DNA of 53,315 nt, from the NCBI GenBank assembly GCA_000634115.1, contig JFLJ01000095.1, forward strand, positions 1 to 53,315, in the 5' to 3' direction. Shown in pieces: positions 43,177 to 53,010 of the stretch. The DNA comes from Prochlorococcus sp. scB241_528O2. GTDB lineage: Bacteria > Cyanobacteriota > Cyanobacteriia > PCC-6307 > Cyanobiaceae. How positions within the stretch are numbered: the stretch's first letter is position 1; every line of letters starts with the position of its first letter. The notes beneath the pieces were generated by a model. That model saw only the letters and a program-made list of their open reading frames with translations. It was not told the DNA's origin and ran no database searches. Position numbers and translations under genes: made by a program.

Positions 43177-44712
43177 ATGAGATCTATAAAATTACATAAA
43201 CTTTTAGATTTGGTGGGAATTATCCCTTCATTAGATCTAATCGATCAAGAAATTAATAATATTTCTTTTAACTCTAGAGAAGTTCAAAAAGGAACTTTAT
43301 TTTTAGGTATGCCTGGTTTAAATGTTGATGGAGGAAAATATTGTATTGAGGCAATTAAAAATGGAGCAGAGGCTGCCATTATTGGATCTGCTGCAAAAGA
43401 GAAAATTGGATCTGTTTACCGAGAAAGGATTTTGGTTATAGAGGATAATTTAGATTATATTTTTGGTCAAATAGTTGCTGAGTTTTGGAATAGGCCTTCA
43501 AGAAAACTAAAACTTATTGGTGTTACGGGTACAAATGGAAAAACGACAATTACTTTTTTATTGGAATATCTTTTAAAAAAATTAGGAAAAAAGACTGCAT
43601 TATTTGGAACCTTGTTCAATAGATGGCCTGGCTTCTCTGAGGTGGCATCTCATACAACTGATTTTGCGGATAAACTTCAAAAGAAATTAAATGCTGCTGT
43701 TGAGGCGGAATCTGAATTCGCGATATTAGAAGTAAGTTCTCATTCAATTGCTCAAAACAGGATATCAGGCTGCGAATTTGAAGCGGCTATTTTTACTAAT
43801 TTAACTCAAGATCACCTTGATTATCACTCAGATATGGAATCTTATTTTCAAACAAAAAGAAAATTATTTTTCCCACCTTACTTAATAGAAAAAGATGGAA
43901 TTTCTGTATTAAATTATGATGACCTTTGGATATCTAAATTATCATCTGATCTTGAAAAAAGATCGTCATTAGTCTCTACAAAGATTACTAAGAGTGAATT
44001 TACAAATGATGATTTTTTTTACGTAACAGATAAAAAATTTACTGGAAGTGGATCCACCTGTGTTTTTCATACACCTAACGAAAAAATTCAACTTTTTGTT
44101 CCACTGGTTGGTGAATTTAATTTAATGAATGCAATTCAAGCAATAACAATTTTGTATAAACTTAATTTTTCTTTAAAGGATTTATCAAAATTTATACAAT
44201 CTTTTCCTGGTGCCCCTGGGAGAATGGAGAAAATAGAAATTGATAATAATGACTTTTCTGGATCACTTCCAACAGTAATTATTGATTATGCCCATACCCC
44301 TGATGGATTAAAAAAAGTTTTGCAATCAATAAAAAAACTTTGTAAAGGTAAACTCATAACTGTTTTTGGCTGTGGTGGAGATAGGGATCGTAGTAAAAGG
44401 CCTTTAATGGGATCAATAGCTGAAGAGTTTTCTGATCACATTTTTGTAACATCAGATAATCCAAGATCAGAAGAACCGCAAAAGATAGTAAATGATATTT
44501 TGATGGGTATGGCAAAGAGAGAAGAAATAACAATTGAGATTGATAGATTTAAAGCAATAAGCACTTCTTTAAAATATGCCAATAAAGATGATATTGTTTT
44601 AATCGCAGGAAAAGGACATGAGGACTATCAAATTCTTAATGATAAAGTTATACATTTTGATGATAGAAAGATAGCCTATAAATTATTACAAGAAAAAAGT
44701 AAATCTAAATAA
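43177..44712 (+). CDS. murE: UDP-MurNAc-tripeptide synthetase (meso-DAP adding)
   Basis: A cytoplasmic ligase adding meso-diaminopimelate to UDP-MurNAc-L-Ala-D-Glu for peptidoglycan. The ATP loop is IGVTGTNGKTTITF. LEVSSHSIAQNR and FTNLTQDHLDYH are present, the metal and nucleotide region is IDYAHTPDGL, and the DNPRSEEP segment marks DAP specificity as opposed to lysine. Length 511 is normal. Confidence 0.96.
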   Translation: MRSIKLHKLLDLVGIIPSLDLIDQEINNISFNSREVQKGTLFLGMPGLNVDGGKYCIEAIKNGAEAAIIGSAAKEKIGSVYRERILVIEDNLDYIFGQIVAEFWNRPSRKLKLIGVTGTNGKTTITFLLEYLLKKLGKKTALFGTLFNRWPGFSEVASHTTDFADKLQKKLNAAVEAESEFAILEVSSHSIAQNRISGCEFEAAIFTNLTQDHLDYHSDMESYFQTKRKLFFPPYLIEKDGISVLNYDDLWISKLSSDLEKRSSLVSTKITKSEFTNDDFFYVTDKKFTGSGSTCVFHTPNEKIQLFVPLVGEFNLMNAIQAITILYKLNFSLKDLSKFIQSFPGAPGRMEKIEIDNNDFSGSLPTVIIDYAHTPDGLKKVLQSIKKLCKGKLITVFGCGGDRDRSKRPLMGSIAEEFSDHIFVTSDNPRSEEPQKIVNDILMGMAKREEITIEIDRFKAISTSLKYANKDDIVLIAGKGHEDYQILNDKVIHFDDRKIAYKLLQEKSKSK

Positions 44713-44794
44713 AATTTGCTAATCAAATTAGAAAGATTTTTACGCAAATCACAAGAAAAGTTTCTTAGAATCGATTAAATTATTAAAAAAAAAT

Positions 44795-45499
44795 ATGAAA
44801 GGCTTAGCCTTAATTGTAGGCGCAGGTGGAATTGGAACGCAAATTGCTAAAGATTTGAGTGAAAGTGAAAAAGACTTAGATGTTGTTTTATGTGGAAGAA
44901 AAAGCGAATTTAATTCTTTTTGGGAATTAGATATAGAGGATTCTCAATCCCTTTTGCAGTTGAAAAATAAAATATCAAATCATCCTTCAAAATTAAGGTT
45001 AGTTGTTAATGCTACAGGGAGACTTCATAGTGATTCAATTCAACCAGAAAAAAGATTACAACATCTTGATAAAAAAAATATGATGGAAAGTTTCTCAATT
45101 AATGCCTTTTCTCCTATTTTGTTAGCTAAAGCGATTGAAGAATTTATCCCAAAAGATTTTGATTTTAATTTTGCAAGTATAAGTGCAAGAGTGGGAAGCA
45201 TTGGAGATAATCAAACTGGAGGTTGGTATTCATATAGAGCTGCAAAATCTGCCCAAAATCAGTTTTTAAAGTCTTTAAGTATTGAGTGGGCTAGACGTTT
45301 CCCAAAGGCTACTATTACATTGCTTCATCCAGGAACAGTAGATACTGATTTATCTAGACCTTTTCATAAATTTGTTCCAGAACATAAATTATTTAGTAAA
45401 GAAAAATCATCCCAATTTTTGATCAATATTATTAAAAATCAAACTCCAACATCTAGTGGAAAATTTATTTCATGGGACTGCTCGGAGATACCTTGGTAA
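44795..45499 (+). CDS. Short-chain dehydrogenase/reductase (SDR)
   Basis: A Rossmann-fold oxidoreductase of 234 residues: nucleotide motif IVGAGGIGTQIAKDL (a variant of TGxxxGxG), NATGRLHSD, and the catalytic S-x-Y-x3-K set in NFASISARVGSIGDNQTGGW with YSYRAAKSA. It resembles CsgA-type cell-signalling SDRs found in cyanobacteria. The substrate is not known. Confidence 0.85.
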   Translation: MKGLALIVGAGGIGTQIAKDLSESEKDLDVVLCGRKSEFNSFWELDIEDSQSLLQLKNKISNHPSKLRLVVNATGRLHSDSIQPEKRLQHLDKKNMMESFSINAFSPILLAKAIEEFIPKDFDFNFASISARVGSIGDNQTGGWYSYRAAKSAQNQFLKSLSIEWARRFPKATITLLHPGTVDTDLSRPFHKFVPEHKLFSKEKSSQFLINIIKNQTPTSSGKFISWDCSEIPW

Positions 45500-45608
45500 A
45501 ATAAATTTTATCTTCATATTAATTAGAGCTGATTGATAACATTGCTAAGAAAACCCAAATTCTTAGATTTCTATCAGAAAACTTCATTTAAAATTTTTAG
45601 TCCATTAT

Positions 45609-46784
45609 TTAATTTATAATTTTTTTAATTTCTTTAGAAAGTAAATCTATCTCAGCTTCTGTTGTCATTTGATGTACGCATGCTCTAAACCATTTTGGAT
45701 CTTCTAAAACTCTAATCCAAATTTTCTTTTCTCCAAGTTTCCTCACAAATTTTTCCTTATCTTCGATAATTTCAACATTAAAACTAACTATCCCATTTAA
45801 GTATTTTTTTTCTAAAACTAACTCAATTTCTTTTAATTTATTTAATTCATCCCAAAGTTTCTCACTTAATCTTTTTATATTTTTTCTTTTTTCTTTTTCA
45901 TTGCAGTCTTTATCCAAAAGATCTAAAGAATTCCTCAGCCCTGCAAGTAAAGGAATACATGAGGTAGCTACTTCAAACTTCCTTGCATCATCATGAAAAA
46001 GATTATCTGAAGGCTCATAAATTCCATGTTCTTTTTTTAATGCCTTCCACCCGATTATTGTTGGATCTGTTTCATGAATAAATCTATCTGAGACATAAAT
46101 AGCTCCAAGTCCTTCTGGACCACATGCCCATTTATGAGAAGTTATGGAATATAAATCAGAATAAAAAACTTCTTCTTCAATTTTTATGTGCCCAAAGGTT
46201 TGAGCTCCATCAACAAGTAGATAAGAATTTTCTCTATTATTTTTTAATTCTATAGAAATTTGTTTTAAAGGAACTTTATATCCAAAGTTCCATAAAATAT
46301 GAGAAATAATTAGGATCTTAGTCTTACTATTTAGATTTTTTAAAATCTCTAAGATTATATTCTCATCATTTATATTTTTAATTTTTTGGAGTGGCAAAAT
46401 TTTGAATATTAATTTATTTCTTCTGCAAAATTCTCTACTTGCAGCTACTATTCCTGGATGTTCACAGTCACTTATTAACAACTCTTCTCCCTCCTCTACT
46501 TTTATTCCCCAAAAAGGCAAAATCATACCAGAAGAGATATTTTCAGTTAAAGCTACATTCTTTGAATTTACTCCTAACTTTTGCGCAATTATTCTTTTTG
46601 TGGTCAATATTTCTTTGTAAATAAAAGGCCACATATTATTGGTAAATGGTCCTAAGTCTTGGATAATTTCCCAAGTTTTAACTATTGCTTCTAGAGAAGA
46701 TTTTGGTAATGGTCCTTGACCACCATAGTTGAAATAATACTTATTTTTTAATGCTGGTATTTGATCTCTTAGATTATTTCTCAT
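45609..46784 (-). CDS. Class V aminotransferase / cysteine C-S lyase-like enzyme
   Basis: A PLP enzyme of 391 residues of the cysteine desulfurase superfamily. The PLP lysine is in YSITSHKWACGPEGLGAIYV. YFNYGGQGPLPKSSLEAI opens the fold, and LLVDGAQTFGHI holds the Asp that binds the ring nitrogen. No catalytic Cys loop typical of NifS/IscS is obvious. It is closest in look to cyanobacterial L-cysteine/cystine C-S lyases and isopenicillin N epimerase-like enzymes. The gene lies 40 bases downstream of the arsM-like gene on the same strand. Confidence 0.8.
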   Translation of the reverse strand: MRNNLRDQIPALKNKYYFNYGGQGPLPKSSLEAIVKTWEIIQDLGPFTNNMWPFIYKEILTTKRIIAQKLGVNSKNVALTENISSGMILPFWGIKVEEGEELLISDCEHPGIVAASREFCRRNKLIFKILPLQKIKNINDENIILEILKNLNSKTKILIISHILWNFGYKVPLKQISIELKNNRENSYLLVDGAQTFGHIKIEEEVFYSDLYSITSHKWACGPEGLGAIYVSDRFIHETDPTIIGWKALKKEHGIYEPSDNLFHDDARKFEVATSCIPLLAGLRNSLDLLDKDCNEKEKRKNIKRLSEKLWDELNKLKEIELVLEKKYLNGIVSFNVEIIEDKEKFVRKLGEKKIWIRVLEDPKWFRACVHQMTTEAEIDLLSKEIKKIIN

Positions 46785-46823
46785 GGAAAATTTAAACTAG
46801 ATTTTTAAACTCTTGAATTTTTT

Positions 46824-47618
46824 TTAAATATTGCCTACTAAAGTTACTGTCCTAAATTCAATATCTTCAATAACTTTCCAAGGTTCATTACTTCTCTCAG
46901 CAAATTCTAAATTCTTAAAACCTAGTTTTTTAAAATCACTTATAAATTCGGTCTCATACCATGCACCACTAATGCATCCTGTCCATAGATCATGATCATT
47001 TTGCAATCTTAAAGGGACTTTCTTGTTGGAGACAATATCACTAATCGCAATTCTTCCATTATCGTTTAAAACTCTTTTTATATTTCTTAGAAGGTTATTT
47101 CTAGATTCAGGACTTACCAAGTTTAAAACACAATTACTTAAAATAATATCAACTGATTTGTCGGCGATTAAAGGATTTAAATCTTTATCTAATTCATCTA
47201 GTTTTTCAATTGATCCTTGAAGGAATTCTGTATTTTGGAAACCTATCTTCTCTGAAACTTCTTTAGATGCTGATCTAGATAAGTAGAGCATGTCAGGATT
47301 CTGATCAACGCCAATAACTTTCCCTTCTTTCCCAACAATTTGGGCGCAAATAAAAGCATTTTTGCCGCTACCACTTCCAAGATCTAAGACATTATCATTT
47401 TTTTGTACATATTTTGTTGGGTCACCACATCCATAGTCTCTTTCTATAACATCTTGAGGTATTACTTCTAGTAAATCTGGATTAAACCCAACTGGTGTAC
47501 AAAGACAACTCTCTTTCTCTCGAGCGGCTGACCCATATCTTTCTTGAATCGCATCTTTATGGTCGAATTTATTAGATGCTTTATTCGATGATTTTGTATT
47601 ACAGCAACTTTCAGGCAT
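46824..47618 (-). CDS. arsM: Arsenite methyltransferase-like protein
   Basis: A SAM-dependent methyltransferase of 264 residues with a Rossmann SAM motif (VLDLGSGSGKNAFICAQIVG) and GVDQNPDMLYLSRSAS. ArsM-typical cysteines are in SNCVLNLVSPE and WTGCISGAWYE, and further cysteines occur in an N-terminal SCC and in CLCTP. These are the As(III)-binding positions of ArsM. It may methylate arsenite for detoxification, relevant in phosphate-poor oceans where arsenate enters. A related methyltransferase role is possible. Confidence 0.78.
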   Translation of the reverse strand: MPESCCNTKSSNKASNKFDHKDAIQERYGSAAREKESCLCTPVGFNPDLLEVIPQDVIERDYGCGDPTKYVQKNDNVLDLGSGSGKNAFICAQIVGKEGKVIGVDQNPDMLYLSRSASKEVSEKIGFQNTEFLQGSIEKLDELDKDLNPLIADKSVDIILSNCVLNLVSPESRNNLLRNIKRVLNDNGRIAISDIVSNKKVPLRLQNDHDLWTGCISGAWYETEFISDFKKLGFKNLEFAERSNEPWKVIEDIEFRTVTLVGNI

Positions 47619-47653
47619 ATTTTTAAAGAACTCTAAATAAATATAGCCAAAAA

Positions 47654-47678
47654 AAAAGCCCCTGAGTAAGGGGCTTTT
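47654..47678 (-). terminator. Terminator after the DUF4278 gene
   Basis: The stem AAAAGCCCC (47654-47662) and GGGGCTTTT (47670-47678) with loop TGAGTAA runs, on the minus strand, into a long T-stretch (the As at 47650-47657 on the given strand). It lies 17 bases past the stop codon of the mini-protein gene. A clear intrinsic terminator that ends a monocistronic transcript. Confidence 0.85.
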
Positions 47679-47694
47679 AATTTTTTAAATTAAA

Positions 47695-47868
47695 TTATTT
47701 AGTGTAATTTACACCTCTGTAATTTAATTCTGCTTTTTCATTACTTGAAGAAGCGTCTTCCATTCTGTTGGTGTATACGTTTCTTCTATAGGTAAGTTCA
47801 ACAAATTGCTTTTTAGCAGCTTCTTTGTTTTGAACGTAGTTTTTACCTCTGTAAGTTAAAGTAGTCAT
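47695..47868 (-). CDS. DUF4278 mini-protein, probably riboswitch-controlled
   Basis: The 57-residue protein starts at ATG 47866-47868 (MTTLTYRGKNYVQNKEAAKK); an upstream in-frame ATG at 47902-47904 lies inside the riboswitch and is not used. It has two copies of the tyrosine-rich DUF4278 unit, LTYRGKNY at the start and LNYRGVNY at the end, with a basic middle (FVELTYRRNVYTNRM). DUF4278 proteins are cyanobacterial small proteins linked in some species to nitrogen-dependent peptides. Regulation here (glutamine riboswitch, NtcA box) suggests a role in nitrogen signalling, but no target is known. Confidence 0.8.
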   Translation of the reverse strand: MTTLTYRGKNYVQNKEAAKKQFVELTYRRNVYTNRMEDASSSNEKAELNYRGVNYTK

Positions 47869-47884
47869 GATTCGATTTGACAAC

Positions 47885-47945
47885 ACGGCCATCCCCCGTT
47901 CCATGGTATGACTCGAACTGCGCCCTTAAATTAAGGGTGAACGAA
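47885..47945 (-). promoter_or_regulatory. Type II glutamine riboswitch (downstream-peptide motif)
   Basis: On the minus strand the leader has the layout of the downstream-peptide RNA, a cyanobacterial glutamine aptamer. An outer stem CGTTC/GAACG (47943-47939 with 47901-47897) encloses a hairpin made of CCCTTAA and TTAAGGG (47923-47937) and the conserved single-stranded part GCAGTTCGAGTCATACCATG. It is followed by GGGGGATGG. It lies 29 bases upstream of a short gene, the position typical of this motif. The assignment is by recall of the consensus, not by a covariance search. Confidence 0.75.
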
Positions 47946-47948
47946 AAA

Positions 47949-47962
47949 GTAGCTATTGCTAC
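47949..47962. promoter_or_regulatory. NtcA box (GTA-N8-TAC) overlapping the predicted start site
   Basis: GTAGCTATTGCTAC is an exact GTA-N8-TAC palindrome, the binding site of NtcA. It sits immediately downstream of a TATAAT on the minus strand (47975-47970), so it would cover about +1 to +14 of the transcript leading to the riboswitch. A site in this place normally represses. Alternatively the sequence forms a 5' hairpin (GTAGC/GCTAC) in the leader RNA. Confidence 0.6.
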
Positions 47963-47969
47963 AATAATT

Positions 47970-47975
47970 ATTATA
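47970..47975 (-). promoter_or_regulatory. Predicted -10 element of the DUF4278 transcript
   Basis: A perfect TATAAT on the minus strand, placing the start near 47962. No clear -35 is seen. Confidence 0.5.
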
Positions 47976-48125
47976 ATCTTATTTATTTAGGTATGTCTAG
48001 TTTTTATAAATAGAAATTAATTTTTAATCTTTCCTTAATTATTATCTTAGGTAAATTTTTTTATAAATAGTATCTAAAAAGGATTATGTTTATATTTGGT
48101 TTAATCTTCATTTAGCAATTTTTTT

Positions 48126-48383
48126 ATGACCGGTTTTTTATATTTCTTGGGAAATACTTTAAGATGGCCAGTCTTAAAGCCAAAAGAGTTTTTTTCCTTA
48201 CATGCTTATTTTTTAATTATTTATTTGATAACTTTTATCTTGAGTAAATATGGTGTAAGCCAATCTAATTTGGTTTTCACTCTAGGAATTCTTGCACCTC
48301 TTTTAATCGCTATTGGACAAGGACTTCCAATAGATTGCCTTGATATGGAATCATCTTTGTTGAAGGAATTAAAAACTAAGTAA
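48126..48383 (+). CDS. Small membrane protein, 85 aa
   Basis: The protein has two membrane spans (about 25-41, HAYFLIIYLITFILSKY, and about 46-62, NLVFTLGILAPLLIAIG) and an N-terminal part GFLYFLGNTLRWPVLKPKEF. It ends GLPIDCLDMESSLLKEL. It lies between nfu (convergent) and the riboswitch-controlled gene (divergent). The family is not recognised. Confidence 0.6.
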   Translation: MTGFLYFLGNTLRWPVLKPKEFFSLHAYFLIIYLITFILSKYGVSQSNLVFTLGILAPLLIAIGQGLPIDCLDMESSLLKELKTK

Positions 48384-48405
48384 AATATTTTCAGTTAAAA
48401 ATTTC

Positions 48406-48651
48406 TTATAAAACCTGAACAACTTCGCTAATTTCAGGAATCATTTCTTTTAATTTTCTTTCAATCCCCATTTTTAGAGTCATAGTGCTACTTGGGCAAC
48501 TACCACATGCCCCTTGAAGTCTTACTTTTACAATTGGACCATCAATTTCTGCAATTTCTACATTACCTCCATCAGATATTAAAAAAGGTCTTAATTCGTC
48601 AAGGACTTTTTCTACATTTTCATTTGTCAGTGAGAGTGTTTCAGTACTCAT
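48406..48651 (-). CDS. nfu: NifU-like Fe-S scaffold (Nfu)
   Basis: An 81-residue protein consisting of only the NifU C-terminal domain. The Fe-S-binding C-x2-C is in [20 protein letters not shown]. It begins [20 protein letters not shown] and contains [20 protein letters not shown]. Such proteins carry 4Fe-4S clusters, in plastids and cyanobacteria for photosystem I. Confidence 0.95.
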   Translation of the reverse strand: MSTETLSLTNENVEKVLDELRPFLISDGGNVEIAEIDGPIVKVRLQGACGSCPSSTMTLKMGIERKLKEMIPEISEVVQVL

Positions 48652-48721
48652 AATTTTGGATTAACTTTATAATAAGCCTAGAAAGAAATTTGATTAATTG
48701 CAAAAAAGATAATTTTCTGTT

Positions 48722-50218
48722 GTGACTTCATTTAAAAATCCTACTAATGATAATAGCTACTTTGATGCAGTCTTAGTTGGAGCAGGAATAATGAGCGGAA
48801 CTTTAGCTCTTCTGATTTCAGAAGTTTTACCTGATTTAAAGATACTAATTATAGAAAAATTAAATGCACCAGGAACAGAAAGTACTGGTGCTTTTAATAA
48901 TGCAGGTACAGGACATGCTGCTAATTGTGAATTAAACTATACCCCTTTAGATAAAAAAGGCAATATACAAATAGATAAAGCGCTTTCAATAAATCGTTCT
49001 TTTGAAAAATCAATGTCATTATGGGCCTCGTTGTATGAAGCAGGTAAAATTGACATTAAAAAGTTTTTAAAATTTATCCCACATATCAGCTTTGTCTCTG
49101 GTCGGGATAATATTTCTTTTTTAAAAAAAAGATTTCAAAAAATGAGTGAAAATTCTGAATTTATCGATATGGAATTTTCTACATCTTTTGATGAAATTTC
49201 ATCATGGGCTCCTCTAATAACAAAAGATAGGAATCCATTGACTGAAATTGCTGCTACCAGAATAGGTCGAGGAACAGATATTAATTTTGAGGCTTTGACT
49301 AAAGAGTATTTGTCTTTAGTTTCTTTAAATAAAAATGTTGAAATTAGATATAAAACGGAATTAGTAGATTTAAAGAAAATTGATAAAAAAAGATGGGAAT
49401 TAGAAATTAGTTCAGAAGGTGGAAAAACCTCAATTAGAACAGGCTACGTTTTTATTGGTGCTGGTGGAAAAACAATTAATTATTTGCAAAAATCTCAAAT
49501 TCCAGAAGCAAAGAATTATGGAGGATTTCCTGTTAGTGGAAAATGGCTTATTTGTGAGGAAAAAGATCTAACAGAAACACATAACTCAAAAGTTTATGGT
49601 AAGGCTGATATTGGCTCGCCGCCAATGTCTGTACCTCATTTGGATACTAGATGGATTGATGGTAAAAAACTTCTTTTATTCGGACCTTTTGCTGGATTTA
49701 CAACAAAATTTCTAAAGCAAAGCTCATACTTTGACTTGTTTAGTTCAATTAAAACGAATAATATTTTTTCTATGTTAGATGTTGGATTTAAAAATAATGA
49801 TTTAATTAATTATCTTATATCCCAATCATTAAAGGACCATAATTCAAGAGTTGAGAATTTAAAGAAAATGATGCCATCAGCAAATCCCGCTAATTGGTAT
49901 TTAAAGAATGCTGGTCAAAGGGTCCAAATAATTAAAAAAACTGATTTTGGTGGTTCTTTGAAATTTGGAACGGAGATTGTTAATTCATCTGATGGATCAT
50001 TATCTGCATTGCTAGGAGCTTCTCCAGGAGCAAGTACCGCAGTTTCAATTATGGTTGAAGTTCTAGAAAAATCAGTTTTATTTTTAAATGATAAGAGTAA
50101 TCTTCAGAAAAAAATATATGACTTAATTCATCCAGAGCTATCGGCCTCTAATAATGACAGTAATTCCATAAAAGACATCAAAATAAGAAATAATTCGATT
50201 TTAGGTTTCCATCCATAA
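48722..50218 (+). CDS. mqo: Malate:quinone oxidoreductase
   Basis: An FAD-dependent membrane-associated enzyme of 498 residues that oxidises malate and reduces quinone. FAD motif [20 protein letters not shown] is near the N-terminus, followed by [20 protein letters not shown], then [20 protein letters not shown] and a C-terminal [24 protein letters not shown] segment (here [15 protein letters not shown]). The start is GTG at 48722. It is divergent from nfu and precedes lepA by 55 bases. Confidence 0.95.
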   Translation: MTSFKNPTNDNSYFDAVLVGAGIMSGTLALLISEVLPDLKILIIEKLNAPGTESTGAFNNAGTGHAANCELNYTPLDKKGNIQIDKALSINRSFEKSMSLWASLYEAGKIDIKKFLKFIPHISFVSGRDNISFLKKRFQKMSENSEFIDMEFSTSFDEISSWAPLITKDRNPLTEIAATRIGRGTDINFEALTKEYLSLVSLNKNVEIRYKTELVDLKKIDKKRWELEISSEGGKTSIRTGYVFIGAGGKTINYLQKSQIPEAKNYGGFPVSGKWLICEEKDLTETHNSKVYGKADIGSPPMSVPHLDTRWIDGKKLLLFGPFAGFTTKFLKQSSYFDLFSSIKTNNIFSMLDVGFKNNDLINYLISQSLKDHNSRVENLKKMMPSANPANWYLKNAGQRVQIIKKTDFGGSLKFGTEIVNSSDGSLSALLGASPGASTAVSIMVEVLEKSVLFLNDKSNLQKKIYDLIHPELSASNNDSNSIKDIKIRNNSILGFHP

Positions 50219-50273
50219 TTCTAATTAGCTAATATTAATTAAGATGCAATAAAAGGAGAATTTTTCTTTTTAA

Positions 50274-52082
50274 ATGACTGATATATCTGTTTCAAAAATT
50301 AGAAATTTCTGCATAATCGCTCATATTGACCATGGTAAATCTACACTTGCAGATAGGTTGCTCCAAGATACTGGAACAGTGCAACAAAGGGATATGCAAG
50401 AACAATTTTTGGATAGTATGGATCTTGAAAGAGAGAGAGGAATTACTATCAAGTTACAAGCCGCTAGGATGAAATATAAAGCTGAAGATTCTCAAGAATA
50501 TGTTTTGAACTTAATAGATACTCCTGGGCATGTTGATTTTTCTTATGAGGTTAGTAGATCTTTGCAGGCTTGTGAAGGTGCTTTACTTGTTGTTGATGCA
50601 AGTCAAGGAGTAGAAGCACAAACCCTAGCTAATGTATATCTTGCCCTTGAAAATAATCTTGAAATAATTCCTGTTTTAAATAAAGTCGATTTACCAGGAG
50701 CTGATGCTGAAAAAATAAAACAAGAAATAGAAGAAATTATTGGACTTGATACATCTAATGCAATAAATTGTTCAGCAAAAACTGGAGTTGGGATTAAAGA
50801 TATTTTGGAAGCAATCGTTAGAAGAATACCTCCGCCTCAAGATGAAATAAAATTACCCACTAAGGCACTCATTTTTGATTCTTATTATGATCCCTACAGA
50901 GGAGTTATTGTTTATTTCAGGGTGATATCTGGATCCATTAGCAAGAGAGATAAAATATTATTAATGGCCAGTAAAAAAAATTATGAACTTGATGAAATAG
51001 GAATAATGGCACCTGATCAGCAGCAAATTGATGATTTACATGCAGGAGAAGTTGGGTACTTAGCAGCATCTATAAAATCAGTTGCAGATGCGAGGGTGGG
51101 AGATACAATTACTCTTTTAAATTCACCTGCAAATGATCCTTTGCCAGGTTATAAGACAGCCAATCCTATGGTTTTTTGTGGGTTGTTTCCTACTGACGCT
51201 GACCAATTCCCCGATTTAAGAGTATCTCTTGAAAAATTACAATTATCTGATGCTGCTTTAAAATATGAGCCCGAAACTAGTAGTGCTATGGGATTCGGAT
51301 TCCGTTGTGGATTCCTAGGACTTCTTCACATGGAGATTGTTCAGGAAAGATTGGAAAGAGAATACGATTTAGATCTAATTGTAACGGCACCATCAGTTAT
51401 TTATAAGGTTAACTTAACTCAGCAGGAAAATATTTTTATTGATAATCCTTCTACAATTCCTGATCCACAGCTTAGAGAATCAATAGAAGAACCTTATGTA
51501 AAAATGGAAATTTATGCTCCTAATGAATTTAATGGAACATTAATGGGATTGTGCCAGGAAAGAAGGGGAGTATTTATAGATATGAAATATATAACAACCG
51601 ATAGAGTTACTTTGATTTATGAAATTCCTTTAGCAGAAGTAGTTACAGATTTCTTTGATCAAATGAAAAGTAGGACTCAAGGTTATGCATCAATGGAATA
51701 TCATTTAATTGGCTATAGAAAGAATGACCTTGTAAGATTAGATGTTCTCATAAATTCAGAAAGAGCTGATCCATTGACTTCTATTGTGCATAAAGATAAG
51801 GCTTATGGAATTGGTAGAAGTTTAGTTGAAAAATTAAAAGAACTTATTCCAAAACAACAATTTAAAATACCTATTCAAGCATCAATTGGTAGCCGAATTA
51901 TTGCAAGCGAAAGCATAAGTGCTTTGCGAAAAGATGTCTTATCTAAATGTTATGGAGGGGATATTTCTAGGAAAAAGAAACTTTTAAAGAAACAAGCCAA
52001 AGGTAAAAAGAGGATGAAAGCAATGGGTAAAGTTGAAGTCCCCCAAGAAGCTTTTATGGCAGTACTGAAATTAAACCAGTAA
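50274..52082 (+). CDS. lepA: Elongation factor 4 (LepA)
   Basis: A translational GTPase of 602 residues that acts on stalled or mistranslocated ribosomes. Motifs are [15 protein letters not shown] (G1), RERGITIK (G2), [12 protein letters not shown] (G3) and NKVDL (G4), then the LepA-specific C-terminus ([20 protein letters not shown], then [20 protein letters not shown]). Length is normal. Confidence 0.98.
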   Translation: MTDISVSKIRNFCIIAHIDHGKSTLADRLLQDTGTVQQRDMQEQFLDSMDLERERGITIKLQAARMKYKAEDSQEYVLNLIDTPGHVDFSYEVSRSLQACEGALLVVDASQGVEAQTLANVYLALENNLEIIPVLNKVDLPGADAEKIKQEIEEIIGLDTSNAINCSAKTGVGIKDILEAIVRRIPPPQDEIKLPTKALIFDSYYDPYRGVIVYFRVISGSISKRDKILLMASKKNYELDEIGIMAPDQQQIDDLHAGEVGYLAASIKSVADARVGDTITLLNSPANDPLPGYKTANPMVFCGLFPTDADQFPDLRVSLEKLQLSDAALKYEPETSSAMGFGFRCGFLGLLHMEIVQERLEREYDLDLIVTAPSVIYKVNLTQQENIFIDNPSTIPDPQLRESIEEPYVKMEIYAPNEFNGTLMGLCQERRGVFIDMKYITTDRVTLIYEIPLAEVVTDFFDQMKSRTQGYASMEYHLIGYRKNDLVRLDVLINSERADPLTSIVHKDKAYGIGRSLVEKLKELIPKQQFKIPIQASIGSRIIASESISALRKDVLSKCYGGDISRKKKLLKKQAKGKKRMKAMGKVEVPQEAFMAVLKLNQ

Positions 52083-52162
52083 TTTTTCCAAATTTAAAAT
52101 TAATAGCTATTTTTTTTAAAAGAATTGGTTATATTTCAATCATATCTCTAAATAAAAAGATC

Positions 52163-53008
52163 TTGGATAGTAAGTCATCTTTTCGTGTCGGCGCAAATAT
52201 CAGAAAAACTGGATTTTTAATTGTACTTTTTTATCTTCTAATTGTTTTAATTATGAAATTCTTAGAGGTTAATAATTATTTTGGTTATTCATTTTCAATG
52301 CTAAGCAATGATATCTTTGCCCCCCCTTCGATTAATCATTTCTGTGGCACAGATAGATTAGGAAGAGATGTTTGCTTAAGAACTTTGCAAGGATCTTCTT
52401 TAGCTATAGAGGTTGTAATCTTAGCTATTCTTTTTTCATTAAGTTTGGGTTTGCCATTGGGATTATTAAGTGGATATTTTGGAGGTTTTTTTGATAAATG
52501 CTTATCATTAATAATGGATACTATTTTTTCAATACCTGTAATTTTGCTTTCAGTAGTTGTTGCTTTTGTATTAGGTAGGGGTATCCTTAACGCGGCTTTA
52601 GCATTATGTATTGTTTACTCTCCTCAATATTTTAGATTAATTAGAAATCAGACAATATTGGTCAAATCTGAAACTTACGTGGAGGCAGCTCAAGTTTCAG
52701 GAGCTGATATTAAGACAATTATTTTTAAATATATTCTCCCAAATGTAATAACTCCTCTGCCTATTCTGATCACCTTAAATGCTGCTGATGCTGTTTTGGT
52801 ATTAGGAAGTTTAGGATTTTTAGGACTCGGTGTTCCTGCAGATGTCCCAGAGTGGGGAAGTGATTTGAATCTAGCTCTTGCAGCTTTACCAACCGGTATA
52901 TGGTGGACGGCTTTATTCCCAGGTTTGGCAATATTTTTTTTAGTTTTGGGTCTTTCTTTTATAGGGGAGGATCTTGAAGAAATTTTTGATACTAAAAAGT
53001 CTGAATAA
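52163..53008 (+). CDS. Oligopeptide/dipeptide ABC transporter permease (DppC-like)
   Basis: The 281-residue permease has an N-terminal span (about 16-32), a polar loop FAPPSINHFCGTDRLGRDVC, which is a DppC-type substrate-domain hallmark, and five further spans. The cytoplasmic EAA loop YVEAAQVSGADIKTIIFKYI (with LPNVITPL) contacts the ATPase. The start is TTG at 52163. The partner DppB and ATPase genes are not in the window. The substrate could be a peptide or another oligomer. Confidence 0.88.
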   Translation: MDSKSSFRVGANIRKTGFLIVLFYLLIVLIMKFLEVNNYFGYSFSMLSNDIFAPPSINHFCGTDRLGRDVCLRTLQGSSLAIEVVILAILFSLSLGLPLGLLSGYFGGFFDKCLSLIMDTIFSIPVILLSVVVAFVLGRGILNAALALCIVYSPQYFRLIRNQTILVKSETYVEAAQVSGADIKTIIFKYILPNVITPLPILITLNAADAVLVLGSLGFLGLGVPADVPEWGSDLNLALAALPTGIWWTALFPGLAIFFLVLGLSFIGEDLEEIFDTKKSE

Positions 53009-53010
53009 AT

